This document shows, piece after piece, positions 1-5,788 of a stretch of 6,849 nucleotides of DNA. Every line of letters begins with the position of its first letter. Within the stretch, counting starts at the first letter, position 1. The translations under genes were made by a program, and so were the position numbers. The DNA comes from Clostridiales bacterium (lineage in GTDB: Bacteria > Bacillota > Clostridia > Oscillospirales > Butyricicoccaceae), in NCBI GenBank assembly GCA_019421385.1, contig JAHZFK010000074.1:1-6849 (forward strand), in the 5' to 3' direction. Below the pieces are notes generated by a model that was not told the origin of the DNA, did not search any database, and was given only the letters and a program-made list of their open reading frames with translations.

Positions 1-329
1 GGGCCAATCTCAGCACCTATTTCAAGTACCCCCAGGAGGTGCGCAGGCTGATCTACACCACCAACGTCATTGAGGGGTTTAACCGCCAGTTACGCAAGGT
101 AACCAAGGCCAAATCGGTGTTTCCAACTGATGATAGCCTGCTTAAAATGCTGTATCTGGCTATGATGGATATTACGAAAAAATGGACCGGACGGCGGCAG
201 GACTGGAGCCTGATCCGCGCCCAGATGGCCATCAACTTTGCCGAGCGGTATGCCCGAGTAACACCGCCGGGGTCTGATGTCAAGGGCAAGACGAACGGCT
301 CCGCCGCCCTTGACATCCGCCGCCCTTGA
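1..329 (+). CDS. IS256/Mutator-family transposase, C-terminal part (5' end outside window)
   Basis: The reading frame is open from base 3 to the TGA at 327-329, giving the last 108 residues of a protein that is normally about 400 aa. The segment TTNVIEGFNRQLRK is the hallmark C-terminal motif of IS256 (Mutator-like) DDE transposases; its glutamate is, from family knowledge, the third catalytic acid. The following stretch up to WSLIRAQMAINFAERY matches the usual end of the family. After it come about 26 residues (VTPPGSDVKG... to DIRRP) that do not look like the family and are encoded by repeat-rich DNA, so they are probably read-through into the element's right end. The enzyme would cut and rejoin the ends of its own insertion sequence. 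Whether the N-terminal part is intact cannot be seen. The apparent GTG start at 39 is an internal valine codon. Confidence 0.9.
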   Translation, partial: ANLSTYFKYPQEVRRLIYTTNVIEGFNRQLRKVTKAKSVFPTDDSLLKMLYLAMMDITKKWTGRRQDWSLIRAQMAINFAERYARVTPPGSDVKGKTNGSAALDIRRP

Positions 330-336
330 CATCCGC
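276..336. repeat. Three copies of a 12-mer (one inverted), including a 16-bp perfect tandem repeat, at the transposase 3' end
   Basis: GATGTCAAGGGC lies at 276-287, and its exact reverse complement lies at 306-317 and again at 322-333. The last two are part of a perfect 16-bp tandem duplication, CGCCCTTGACATCCGC, at 305-320 and 321-336. The first copy can form a 12-bp hairpin with either of the others. The position, just past the conserved end of the transposase, suggests the right terminal or subterminal repeats of the insertion sequence. That role is inferred, because the left end is outside the window. Confidence 0.7.
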
Positions 337-367
337 TCCCCCTCCCCCCGTCGGCGTTATGTTGTTG

Positions 368-401
368 AAAAGGCAGCAGCCGGATTTTCCCGGCTACCGC
401 C
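368..401 (-). terminator. Intrinsic terminator, minus strand, second stop for the sugar operon
   Basis: Read on the minus strand, GGCGGTAGCCGG (401-390) pairs with CCGGCTGCTGCC (383-372) as a 12-bp stem with two G-U wobbles and a 6-nt loop. TTTT follows directly at 371-368. On the plus strand the same two positions are A-C mismatches and no U-run follows, so the element is oriented for leftward transcription. It lies about 450 bp past the hydrolase stop and may be a backup to the element at 499-536. Confidence 0.5.
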
Positions 402-498
402 CTGAATAAATTTTGCTCTATTCGCACCTCGAATGGTGTTTACACGGAATTTGGGATTGCCCCCTTGCTGCTTCTTCCGTTTTTTCTTGCTTGCAAGC

Positions 499-536
499 AA
501 AAAACTGCCATGGCCTGAACTTCGGGGCTGGTTTTT
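499..536. terminator. Probable bidirectional intrinsic terminator
   Basis: The hairpin spans 508-531. Outer pairs CCA/TGG and GCC/GG(G)C flank an inner TGA/TCG, with small bulges at 511-512 and 527. It is followed on the plus strand by TTTTT (532-536) and on the minus strand, after three bases, by TTTTTT (504-499). It would end transcription of the transposase from the left and of the sugar operon from the right. Confidence 0.5.
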
Positions 537-848
537 CTACAGGATGAAGTAATATGATTTTTCTGTGTCGCTTTCTTACTATTCTGCCGATGATTGACGC
601 GTCACCTGCGCTTTTGGCGGTTGTATGGCCTGCCAGTTTTTCATGTCCATAGGGCAGGGAAAATATGTTGTCTATCTTGATTTTTTTATATCCGCTTCTT
701 CAAGCAGTATCAATGCCTTACCGCAGGGGTGCCGCGTTGGATGCAGCCCTATGTGCGATGGCCGGAACAAATGGTCGCATGTGCTGGCTGAAAATTTGCA
801 GATATTTCTCATGCGGTTATCCGCAGGAAATTCGTCAAGTCTATCGCG

Positions 849-2294
849 TTACGTTTCGTCGATAAGATCCCACACAGCGCGGCCATTGCTGGCGATAACC
901 TGACGGTACCAGTCAAAGGATTTTTTGCGGTAGCGCTTGAGCGTGCCGCTGCCGTCGTCGTTTTTATCCACATAAACAAGACCATACCGTTTACGCATTT
1001 CGCCAGTGGTGAACGAAACCGGATCAATGCAGCCCCAGACCGTATATCCGATCAGGTCGACGCCGTCGATCTCAACCGCCTTCATCATCTCCTGAATATG
1101 CGCTTTCAGATAGTCGATGCGGTAGGGATCATCGACCTGTCCGTTTTCCAACTCGTCATAAGCACCCAGACCATTTTCCACGATAAACAGTGGGCAACGG
1201 TAACGATCCTGTAATTCAACGAGGAAATAGCGCAGCCCCTTGGCGTCGATCGTCCAGCCCCAGTCGCTGGCTTTGAGGTAGGGGTTGTCAACGGTATTGG
1301 TTCCGGCAGCATTCAAATCGCCGGTGCGTGCGACCGTTTCATCGGCGGTAACTACACAGGTATAGTAATAGCTGAAGCCCACAAATTGCACTTTGCCTTT
1401 GGCGATCCAATCCAGATCCTCCTGTGTGATGTCCAGCTGATAGTTCTGCCGCTGCCAATACTGGCGGATATAAGCCGGATAGTAGCCCCATACCTGTACA
1501 TCGGAGAAAAAGTATTGCTTACGGTTTTGACGCTGTGCTTCCAGAATATCGTCAGGATTGCAGGAAAGGGGGTAATGCGGCTGCGCGGCAATCATACAAC
1601 CAATTTGCAGCGTAGAATCGAGCTGCGCGGCATAATCGACCACCATCGCGCTGGCGACAAACTGGTAATGCGCTGCCTGATAAACAACTTCCTCGCGGTT
1701 ATCCGCAGGCGTAAAGCGGATGCCCGAATTGGTGAAAGCATAGATCGGATTGTCTACCAAAATCTGATTATTGATTTCGTTGAAGGTCATCCAGTATTTG
1801 ACCTTGGTGTGATATCTCTGCAAGCAGGTAAAGGCAAAACGTGTGAAAAATTCGATACATTTACGGCTGCGCCAACCACCGTATTGTTCGATCAGGTGAT
1901 AGGGCATCTCGAAATGGGAAAGCGTGATCACAGGCTGGATGCCCTTGGACAGCATATAGTCGAACAATTCGTCATAAAAGGCCAATCCATTTTCGTTTGG
2001 CTGCTGCTCATCACCGTTGGGGTAAATACGCGTCCATGCAATAGATGTGCGCAGGCAGCGGAAGCCCATTTCGGCAAACAGGTCAATATCCTCTCGGAAA
2101 TGATGATAGAAGTCAATCGCTTCGTGGTTGGGGTAATATTTACCCGGCACGATGCCTGCCGTGATTTCACGCGGGATATCCCGCGTGCCTGCGGTCATCA
2201 CATCGGCCGCACTGACACCTTTGCCGCCTTCACGGTAGGCGCCTTCGACCTGATGGGCAGCAATGGCACCGCCCCATAAAAAGTCTTTTCTCAT
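849..2294 (-). CDS. GH1 6-phospho-beta-glucosidase
   Basis: This is a 481-aa glycoside hydrolase family 1 enzyme, the usual full length. It would hydrolyse beta-glucoside 6-phosphates delivered by the PTS into glucose 6-phosphate plus an aglycone or glucose, in the cytoplasm. The N-terminus FLWGGAIAAHQVEGAY is the GH1 signature. TFNEIN places the acid/base Glu at about 173, and FIVENGLGAYD places the nucleophile Glu at about 373. VSFTTGEMRKRYGLVYVD (about 426-443) carries the Ser/Lys/Tyr set (S427, K435, Y437) that binds the 6-phosphate in BglA/LacG-type enzymes, which favours a phospho-glucosidase over a plain glucosidase. The ATG overlaps the permease stop as ATGA, with GGAGGT 12 nt upstream inside the permease gene, so the two are probably translationally coupled. 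Aryl- versus cellobiose-phosphate preference cannot be told from sequence alone. Confidence 0.95.
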   Translation of the reverse strand: MRKDFLWGGAIAAHQVEGAYREGGKGVSAADVMTAGTRDIPREITAGIVPGKYYPNHEAIDFYHHFREDIDLFAEMGFRCLRTSIAWTRIYPNGDEQQPNENGLAFYDELFDYMLSKGIQPVITLSHFEMPYHLIEQYGGWRSRKCIEFFTRFAFTCLQRYHTKVKYWMTFNEINNQILVDNPIYAFTNSGIRFTPADNREEVVYQAAHYQFVASAMVVDYAAQLDSTLQIGCMIAAQPHYPLSCNPDDILEAQRQNRKQYFFSDVQVWGYYPAYIRQYWQRQNYQLDITQEDLDWIAKGKVQFVGFSYYYTCVVTADETVARTGDLNAAGTNTVDNPYLKASDWGWTIDAKGLRYFLVELQDRYRCPLFIVENGLGAYDELENGQVDDPYRIDYLKAHIQEMMKAVEIDGVDLIGYTVWGCIDPVSFTTGEMRKRYGLVYVDKNDDGSGTLKRYRKKSFDWYRQVIASNGRAVWDLIDET

Positions 2295-4147
2295 GCGTTT
2301 GCTTTTACCTCCAGCATAGCCTGTCCGACTGCGATGTCTTCGCCATGCGTCGGCAGGCAGGTTACAGAATACTGGTCGGCATTGGTGACCAGTACCGGTG
2401 TGGTGAGCGGGTATCCCGCTTGCCGAACCTGTTCCACGTCACATTCCAGCAGCAGCTGTCCCTTTTTAACCGTATCGCCGTCCTTGACGTGTACGATGAA
2501 ATATTTGCCCTTGAGTTCGACGGTGTTCAGGCCAACGTGGATAAGCAGTTCCGCGCCGTTATCACACTGCATGCCGATGGCATGACCCGTCGGAAATACC
2601 ATGGAGATCTGACCATCGGCCGGTGCGTAGATTTTGCCGTCCGTCGGCAGAATTGCCGCACCCTGACCGACTGCGCTTTGTGCAAACGCCTTATCCTCGA
2701 CTTGCTCGAGTGCGGTCACCGTACCGTTTGCCGGTGCAGCAATGGTCGTCGGCTGCGTAGTTTTGGAAGTGGACTGCGTCTGTGGCAGCGTCGCTTCGCC
2801 AGACGCTTGGAAGTCTGCGCTATCCTCTGCTGGGATGCCCCAGAAATAGGTCAGCAGCAGGCCGGTCGCCAACGCGGCGGCACAGCCAATGAGGAAGGGA
2901 ACAAACGGCGAGTACGTCATCATGGCAACCGAGAACAGGTTGTGGAATACATAGGCGTTCATCGTAACATGGAACAGACCATTGATCGCGCCGCCAACAC
3001 CGCCTGCAATAGCGACAATCGCCATCAGCCGCTTATAGCGCATAACAATACCGTACAGGATCGGCTCGGTGACACCAGCGAGGAAACCGGTCAGGATGGT
3101 GGGGCCGGCGATTTCACGAATCTTAGAGCCTTTGCGGCCCTTGAGGTAAGCGCCGATAGCAATGCCGATTTCCGCGTATACACAGCAGACTGCCGCACCT
3201 TCGAGCACGTCGCCACCGAACTGGCTCAGGTTCTGCAGGGTAATCGGTGTGAAACCCCAGTGTAGGTCGAGGATGGTCAGGAACGGATAGGTGGCACCCA
3301 GTACCAAACCAGCCAGCAGATTGCTGAAATCAAACAGCATAGCGATGAAGCTCGATACCAGATTGCCAATGGTGGTGCCGAACGGGCCGAACACCAGAAT
3401 AGCCATCGGGACGAGCACCAGCAAACAGATCATTGGCACAAGGAACATTTGCAGCTCCTGCTTGACGATTTTGCGAAGCTGCTTGTCCAGAAACGCATAG
3501 ACAAATGAGATAATGAAAATCGGGAATACGGTAGTGGCATAGTCTACCGGCACGACGCTGATGCCGAGGAAGTTGACGCCCTCCTGTCCGATCAGGCCGG
3601 TAAACGACGGTTCGAGCAGCGCCGCGCCGATCGCACCGCCGACGTACATATTGCCGCCAAATTGCTTGGAAAGCGTAATGCCCAGAAAAATCGGCATGAA
3701 ATAGAATACAGAGTTGCCAGCGGCCGAGAGGATCGCATACGTCGAGGTGGCATCCGACAGTAGGCCAAACTCCACCAGTACCATCAACAGCGCCTTGATC
3801 ATGCCCGCGCCGGCAAGCAATGGGATCAGCGGGGAGAACGCGCCTGAAATGACTTTCAGCAGGGAAATCTTTTGCTTGCCCTCATTGGATTTTTTGTTCT
3901 CATCCAGATTGAGCAGCTGCATGAGCGCCGCGAAATACTCGGTCACTTTGGGGCCGATAACGATCTGATATTGTCCACCGCTGATGACCACCGACAACAC
4001 ATAGGGTTTCTCTTCAATCTCTTTTTTCTGTGCCAGACTTTCGTCCTTCAGCTCAAACCGCAGACGGGTCGCACAATGCACCAGCTGGTTGACGTTTTCC
4101 TTGCCGCCTACCAGCGCCAACAATTCTTTTGCTTCTTTTTCCAGCAT
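2291..4147 (-). CDS. Beta-glucoside PTS permease, EIIBCA (BglF type)
   Basis: This 618-aa membrane transporter imports a beta-glucoside and phosphorylates it, using phosphate from HPr. The domain order is B-C-A. EIIB covers residues 1-80 with NQLVHCATRLRF, the phospho-Cys being C25. The multi-helix EIIC covers about 95-437 and includes AGVTEPILYG (357-366), the family's conserved loop with the key Glu at 361. A Ser/Thr/Gln-rich linker spans about 440-470. EIIA covers about 478-618 with ILPTDGKIYAP, the helper His in PTGHAIG (H522) and the phospho-His in LLIHVGLNTV (H537). All three domains look complete. The start is set by a GGAG 7 nt before the ATG. It is first in a two-gene operon with the GH1 gene, and has its own promoter and candidate operator just upstream. 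Exact sugar specificity is unknown; cellobiose, arbutin or salicin are typical of the family. Confidence 0.95.
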   Translation of the reverse strand: MLEKEAKELLALVGGKENVNQLVHCATRLRFELKDESLAQKKEIEEKPYVLSVVISGGQYQIVIGPKVTEYFAALMQLLNLDENKKSNEGKQKISLLKVISGAFSPLIPLLAGAGMIKALLMVLVEFGLLSDATSTYAILSAAGNSVFYFMPIFLGITLSKQFGGNMYVGGAIGAALLEPSFTGLIGQEGVNFLGISVVPVDYATTVFPIFIISFVYAFLDKQLRKIVKQELQMFLVPMICLLVLVPMAILVFGPFGTTIGNLVSSFIAMLFDFSNLLAGLVLGATYPFLTILDLHWGFTPITLQNLSQFGGDVLEGAAVCCVYAEIGIAIGAYLKGRKGSKIREIAGPTILTGFLAGVTEPILYGIVMRYKRLMAIVAIAGGVGGAINGLFHVTMNAYVFHNLFSVAMMTYSPFVPFLIGCAAALATGLLLTYFWGIPAEDSADFQASGEATLPQTQSTSKTTQPTTIAAPANGTVTALEQVEDKAFAQSAVGQGAAILPTDGKIYAPADGQISMVFPTGHAIGMQCDNGAELLIHVGLNTVELKGKYFIVHVKDGDTVKKGQLLLECDVEQVRQAGYPLTTPVLVTNADQYSVTCLPTHGEDIAVGQAMLEVKANA

Positions 4148-4189
4148 GGTTAATCTCCTTTTCTTTTTTACCCAGCCGGCCTTTTTCTC

Positions 4190-4205
4190 TTAAGAGCTCT
4201 CTTAA
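4190..4205. promoter_or_regulatory. Candidate operator at the permease transcription start
   Basis: Read on the minus strand, TTAAGAG-AG-CTCTTAA is a perfect 7+7 inverted repeat with a 2-bp centre. It begins about where transcription from the -10 at 4216-4211 should start, so a bound protein would block the promoter. The neighbouring RpiR-type regulator is the obvious candidate. That link is an inference from position. Confidence 0.5.
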
Positions 4206-4210
4206 TTTGC

Positions 4211-4238
4211 ATTATAGCGGTTTTTGGCGGTTTGGAAA
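4211..4238 (-). promoter_or_regulatory. Sigma-70/A-type promoter of the permease-hydrolase operon
   Basis: On the minus strand, a perfect -10 TATAAT lies at 4216-4211 and a -35 TTTCCA (4 of 6 matches) at 4238-4233, 16 bp apart. The expected start is near 4204, giving a leader of about 57 nt before the ATG at 4147. The leader shows no LicT/BglG-type antiterminator target followed by a terminator. Confidence 0.6.
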
Positions 4239-4258
4239 GGGGTTTTATGCACAAAGCA

Positions 4259-4308
4259 ACAGCGTTACACTTTTCCATCCGCTGGAAGCAGAAAGAGTGT
4301 AACGCTGT
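4259..4308. repeat. Long inverted repeat between regulator and permease promoter
   Basis: ACAGCGTTACACT (4259-4271) and AGTGTAACGCTGT (4296-4308) are perfect 13-bp inverted copies. In minus-strand RNA the stem can continue inward past one mismatch for four more pairs. It lies 13 nt past the regulator stop and 21 bp before the permease -35. It may end the regulator transcript, but the bases after it (TGCTTTGTGC) are a poor U-run, so an upstream protein site or an mRNA-stabilising hairpin is also possible. Confidence 0.55.
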
Positions 4309-4321
4309 AAACTGGTTTTCA
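4306..4321. promoter_or_regulatory. Possible cre-like (CcpA) site, weak
   Basis: TGTAAACTGGTTTTCA is a near-palindrome (TGTAAAC / GTTTTCA, one mismatch, 2-bp centre). It resembles catabolite-response elements but has two more central bases than the classic 14-mer. It sits about 70 bp upstream of the permease -35, right after the regulator stop. PTS sugar operons in Firmicutes are often CcpA-controlled, but the spacing makes this a weak call. Confidence 0.2.
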
Positions 4322-5143
4322 TTATTCGGAAAAAAGTTCACCGTGTCGCTGGTATAGCTGTAATGCGCGGTCATAGTTATTGCGCAGAAGAATGGAAACA
4401 AGTAAATCGAGAATATAGGATACGGAGGTGTGGAACATCGCATCCCCAAGTTGGATGACATTTTCTTTGTACGCGCACAGCAGCACGGCGTCCGCATATT
4501 TTGCAATGGCCGCATGCGGGTTACCTGTGATGCAAATGATAAAATGGTCTTTTTGATGCAAATTGGCAAGTGCACGGCACAAATGCGCGTCCATGCCCAT
4601 GCGCGAAATAGCGATGATAATCGAGTGCTCAACGTAATATTCGTACAGCAATGTTTTGTCCACTGCGGAATAAACATTGGAACTGACACCCGCTTGAATA
4701 GAATTATGTGACGCATATTCGCCGATTGCCCGGTTGGCATCGAAACCGAAAAAATCAATGACATTATATTTTTTAAATGCCATCTGTATTTTTTCAAGCG
4801 TTTCGGCGGACAGCATTTCTTTGGTTTCAAACAGGCTTTTTTCATGCAGGGAAGAAATTTTGTTGATCAACGACAGGATATGCTCTTTTCTTTCCACCTC
4901 TACGCGCTCAAATTGACTTTCTTTAAGATCGGTTAGCAAGTGCAGCTTGAAATCCTGAAAGCCGTCGTAGCCAATTTTTTTAACGAACCGCACAATAACG
5001 GTCGCACTGGTGAAGGTTTCACTCGCCAGCTCACGCGTGGTCATTTTCAGCACGGCTTCACAATTGCGTAGGATATAGTCGGCAATCTCACACTCCCGCT
5101 CGGTAAAATGGTCTTTGCGTTCCAATTTCTGCAGCAGTTTAAT
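4322..5143 (-). CDS. RpiR/MurR-family transcriptional regulator (HTH + SIS), probable AUU start
   Basis: This is a 273-aa regulator if translation starts at the ATT of 5143-5141. An N-terminal HTH of the RpiR type covers residues 1-75 (FTERECEIADYIL, then MTTRELASETFTSATVIVRF). A SIS sugar-phosphate-binding domain covers about 116-245 (VIDFFGFDANRAIGEY; IIIAISRMGMD; CITGNPHAAIAKYADAVL). The usual phosphate loop S-x-S-G-x-T is degenerate here (SRMGMD, about 180-185). It probably represses the adjacent permease-hydrolase operon and responds to a sugar phosphate. The frame stays open to a GTG at 5212, but that codon has no ribosome site and lies upstream of a consensus promoter (5206-5178). GGAGGAG at 5158-5152 sits 8 nt before ATT, and the protein from there (IKLLQKLE...) matches where the family normally begins. 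No in-frame ATG, GTG or TTG is well placed. The class is certain; the start is inferred. Confidence 0.9.
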   Translation of the reverse strand: MKLLQKLERKDHFTERECEIADYILRNCEAVLKMTTRELASETFTSATVIVRFVKKIGYDGFQDFKLHLLTDLKESQFERVEVERKEHILSLINKISSLHEKSLFETKEMLSAETLEKIQMAFKKYNVIDFFGFDANRAIGEYASHNSIQAGVSSNVYSAVDKTLLYEYYVEHSIIIAISRMGMDAHLCRALANLHQKDHFIICITGNPHAAIAKYADAVLLCAYKENVIQLGDAMFHTSVSYILDLLVSILLRNNYDRALQLYQRHGELFSE

Positions 5144-5177
5144 GCAGGCTACTCCTCCTGATCGTTGCTTTACTTTT

Positions 5178-5206
5178 ATTATATCGGTAAGCCGCACTTC
5201 TGGCAA
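5178..5206 (-). promoter_or_regulatory. Consensus promoter of the RpiR-type regulator gene
   Basis: On the minus strand, TTGCCA (5206-5201, 5 of 6 matches) and TATAAT (5183-5178, perfect) are separated by exactly 17 bp. The start is expected near 5171, followed by GGAGGAG at 5158-5152. The promoter lies inside what would be the N-terminal extension if the GTG at 5212 were used, and so argues against that start. Confidence 0.65.
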
Positions 5207-5277
5207 GAGCACGTTTTCTTACTATAAATATGTCACCCATAGATTGCAGAAGAAAAATTCTTTCTTTGTGTATCAGC

Positions 5278-5445
5278 TTAGTCTTTTTCTTTGTCTGCGT
5301 GATTTGACAGCGGTATCACCCGCAGTTCTGTCTCCGGATCGCTGATATACAGTTCCTCGCATTCTCGTTGTGCTTCGATCAACGTGTTGATCGCCTGTTC
5401 GGTCGCACGGAACAGCGTCAAATACATTTCTTTGTAATCCGGCAT
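5278..5445 (-). CDS. Small hypothetical protein (55 aa), divergent to the XRE regulator
   Basis: ATG at 5445-5443 to TAA at 5280-5278 encodes 55 residues, starting MPDYKEMYLTLFRATEQAIN and ending in a charged tail (ADKEKD). A strong ribosome site, AGAGGTGAT, lies just before the ATG. The first two thirds (to about residue 34) look like one or two amphipathic helices rich in Glu, Gln and Ala (EQAINTLIEAQRECEELYI). There are no membrane segments and no signal peptide. I cannot assign a function. From memory, similar short MPDYK-type proteins occur in gut Clostridia, often near XRE genes; this was not searched. It shares a 90-bp intergenic region with the XRE gene, with two operator-like palindromes between them, so the pair is probably co-controlled. 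It is shorter than many gene finders' cut-offs but has real start signals. Confidence 0.7.
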   Translation of the reverse strand: MPDYKEMYLTLFRATEQAINTLIEAQRECEELYISDPETELRVIPLSNHADKEKD

Positions 5446-5463
5446 AAAATCACCTCTTAGTTT

Positions 5464-5492
5464 GGGTTAGAACAATTTGTTCAAAAAGTCAA
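5464..5492 (-). promoter_or_regulatory. Possible promoter of the 55-aa gene, weak -10
   Basis: On the minus strand, TTGACT (5492-5487) is a good -35. Seventeen bases on, TAACCC (5469-5464) is a poor -10. Palindrome 1 fills the spacer, so a bound regulator would sit directly on this promoter. Confidence 0.3.
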
Positions 5493-5508
5493 TAGAACAA
5501 ATTGTTCT
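5469..5508. promoter_or_regulatory. Twin operator palindromes between the 55-aa gene and the XRE gene
   Basis: GAACAA-T-TTGTTC (5470-5482) and AGAACAA-A-TTGTTCT (5494-5508) are near-identical perfect palindromes with odd centres, 25 bp apart centre to centre. The second lies just upstream of the XRE -10. This is the usual arrangement for autoregulation by a phage- or element-type XRE/Cro repressor acting on divergent promoters. Binding by the adjacent XRE protein is inferred. Confidence 0.7.
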
Positions 5509-5512
5509 GTCC

Positions 5513-5518
5513 TATACT
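5513..5518 (+). promoter_or_regulatory. Probable -10 of the XRE gene
   Basis: TATACT (5 of 6 matches) lies 5 bp after palindrome 2 and about 20 bp before the first ATG. No convincing -35 is found 16-18 bp upstream, so the promoter may be weak or rely on another factor. Confidence 0.4.
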
Positions 5519-5532
5519 GCAATTGGTGATGA

Positions 5533-5745
5533 ATGATGGAGCGTTATCAGCGAATTCGGGATTTACGGGAAGACCGCGATCTCACACAGGCGCAGGTAGG
5601 TGTAGCAATTGGTGTGCCGCAGCGGACGTATGCGTATTACGAAAGTGGACAGCGTATGATACCACCACATGTTTTATGCGCTCTGGCAGATTTCTACGAT
5701 GTGAGCGTTGATTATCTGCTTGGACGCACCACTAAACGCAAATAA
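5533..5745 (+). CDS. XRE/Cro-type helix-turn-helix regulator
   Basis: This 70-aa protein (69 if the second ATG at 5536 is used) is almost entirely one HTH_3 domain. RIRDLREDRDLTQAQVG is the first helix pair, VAIGVPQRTYAYYESGQR the turn and recognition helix with the typical Y-x-x-E-x-G ending, and FYDVSVDYLLGRT the closing helices. The length fits a Cro-like or short repressor without a dimerisation or sensor domain. GGTGAT lies 2 nt before the first ATG and 5 nt before the second; either start is workable. The two GAACAA-TTGTTC palindromes directly upstream are its likely binding sites, which would allow it to control itself and the divergent 55-aa gene. A terminator follows 9 bp after the stop. 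Such regulators are common on integrative elements and prophages. Confidence 0.9.
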   Translation: MMERYQRIRDLREDRDLTQAQVGVAIGVPQRTYAYYESGQRMIPPHVLCALADFYDVSVDYLLGRTTKRK

Positions 5746-5754
5746 ATAGATATG

Positions 5755-5788
5755 ACAAAGCGGTACGGAACATTCCGTACCGCTTTGT
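5755..5788. terminator. Bidirectional terminator, 34-bp perfect palindrome
   Basis: ACAAAGCGGTACGGAA (5755-5770), a 2-bp centre (CA), and its exact complement TTCCGTACCGCTTTGT (5773-5788) form a strong hairpin. It is followed on the plus strand by TATTTCGTTTG and on the minus strand by CATATCTATTTATTT, both moderately T-rich. It sits between the convergent XRE and winged-helix genes and touches the latter's stop codon at 5788. Confidence 0.85.

Larger units (their letters stand above)
337..848. other. Non-coding spacer between convergent transposase and sugar operon
   Basis: No convincing gene is seen on either strand. The short frames here lack ribosome sites and resemble no family I recognise. 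The spacer holds a bidirectional terminator at 499-536, a minus-strand terminator at 368-401, and a small hairpin (TGCGG-TTAT-CCGCA, 812-825) just after the hydrolase stop. The stretch 540-810 shows nothing I can name. Confidence 0.6.

Noticed and set aside
487..500. 14-bp palindrome TTGCTTGCAAGCAA
   Set aside because: It would make only a weak AT-rich stem with a tight loop. It overlaps the T-run of the stronger hairpin at 508-531 and needs no separate role.
812..825. Small hairpin TGCGG-TTAT-CCGCA just after the hydrolase stop as terminator
   Set aside because: The stem is only 5 bp and is followed on the minus strand by TGAGAAATATC, with no U-run.
625..903. 92-aa plus-strand frame in the non-coding spacer
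   Set aside because: No ribosome site, Ser/Cys-rich random-looking protein, and it runs into the end of the convergent hydrolase gene.
1386..2279. 297-aa plus-strand frame opposite the GH1 gene
   Set aside because: Antisense shadow of a clear GH1 enzyme with intact catalytic motifs; it shows no recognisable domain.
2345..3265. 306-aa plus-strand frame opposite the permease
   Set aside because: Antisense shadow of the EIIC/EIIA coding region, rich in Arg and Cys, with no family resemblance.
4148..4204. LicT/BglG ribonucleic antiterminator in the permease leader
   Set aside because: The leader of about 57 nt has no RAT-like sequence and no terminator hairpin with a U-run before the ATG.
4168..4845. 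225-aa minus-strand frame overlapping the regulator
   Set aside because: It is in another frame of the RpiR coding region, with Cys/Lys-rich low-quality composition and no ribosome site; the HTH-SIS frame explains the DNA.
5470..5508. LexA/DinR boxes
   Set aside because: The sites are GAAC-N5-GTTC, whereas the Firmicute LexA box is GAAC-N4-GTTC, and no SOS gene is nearby; an XRE operator fits better.
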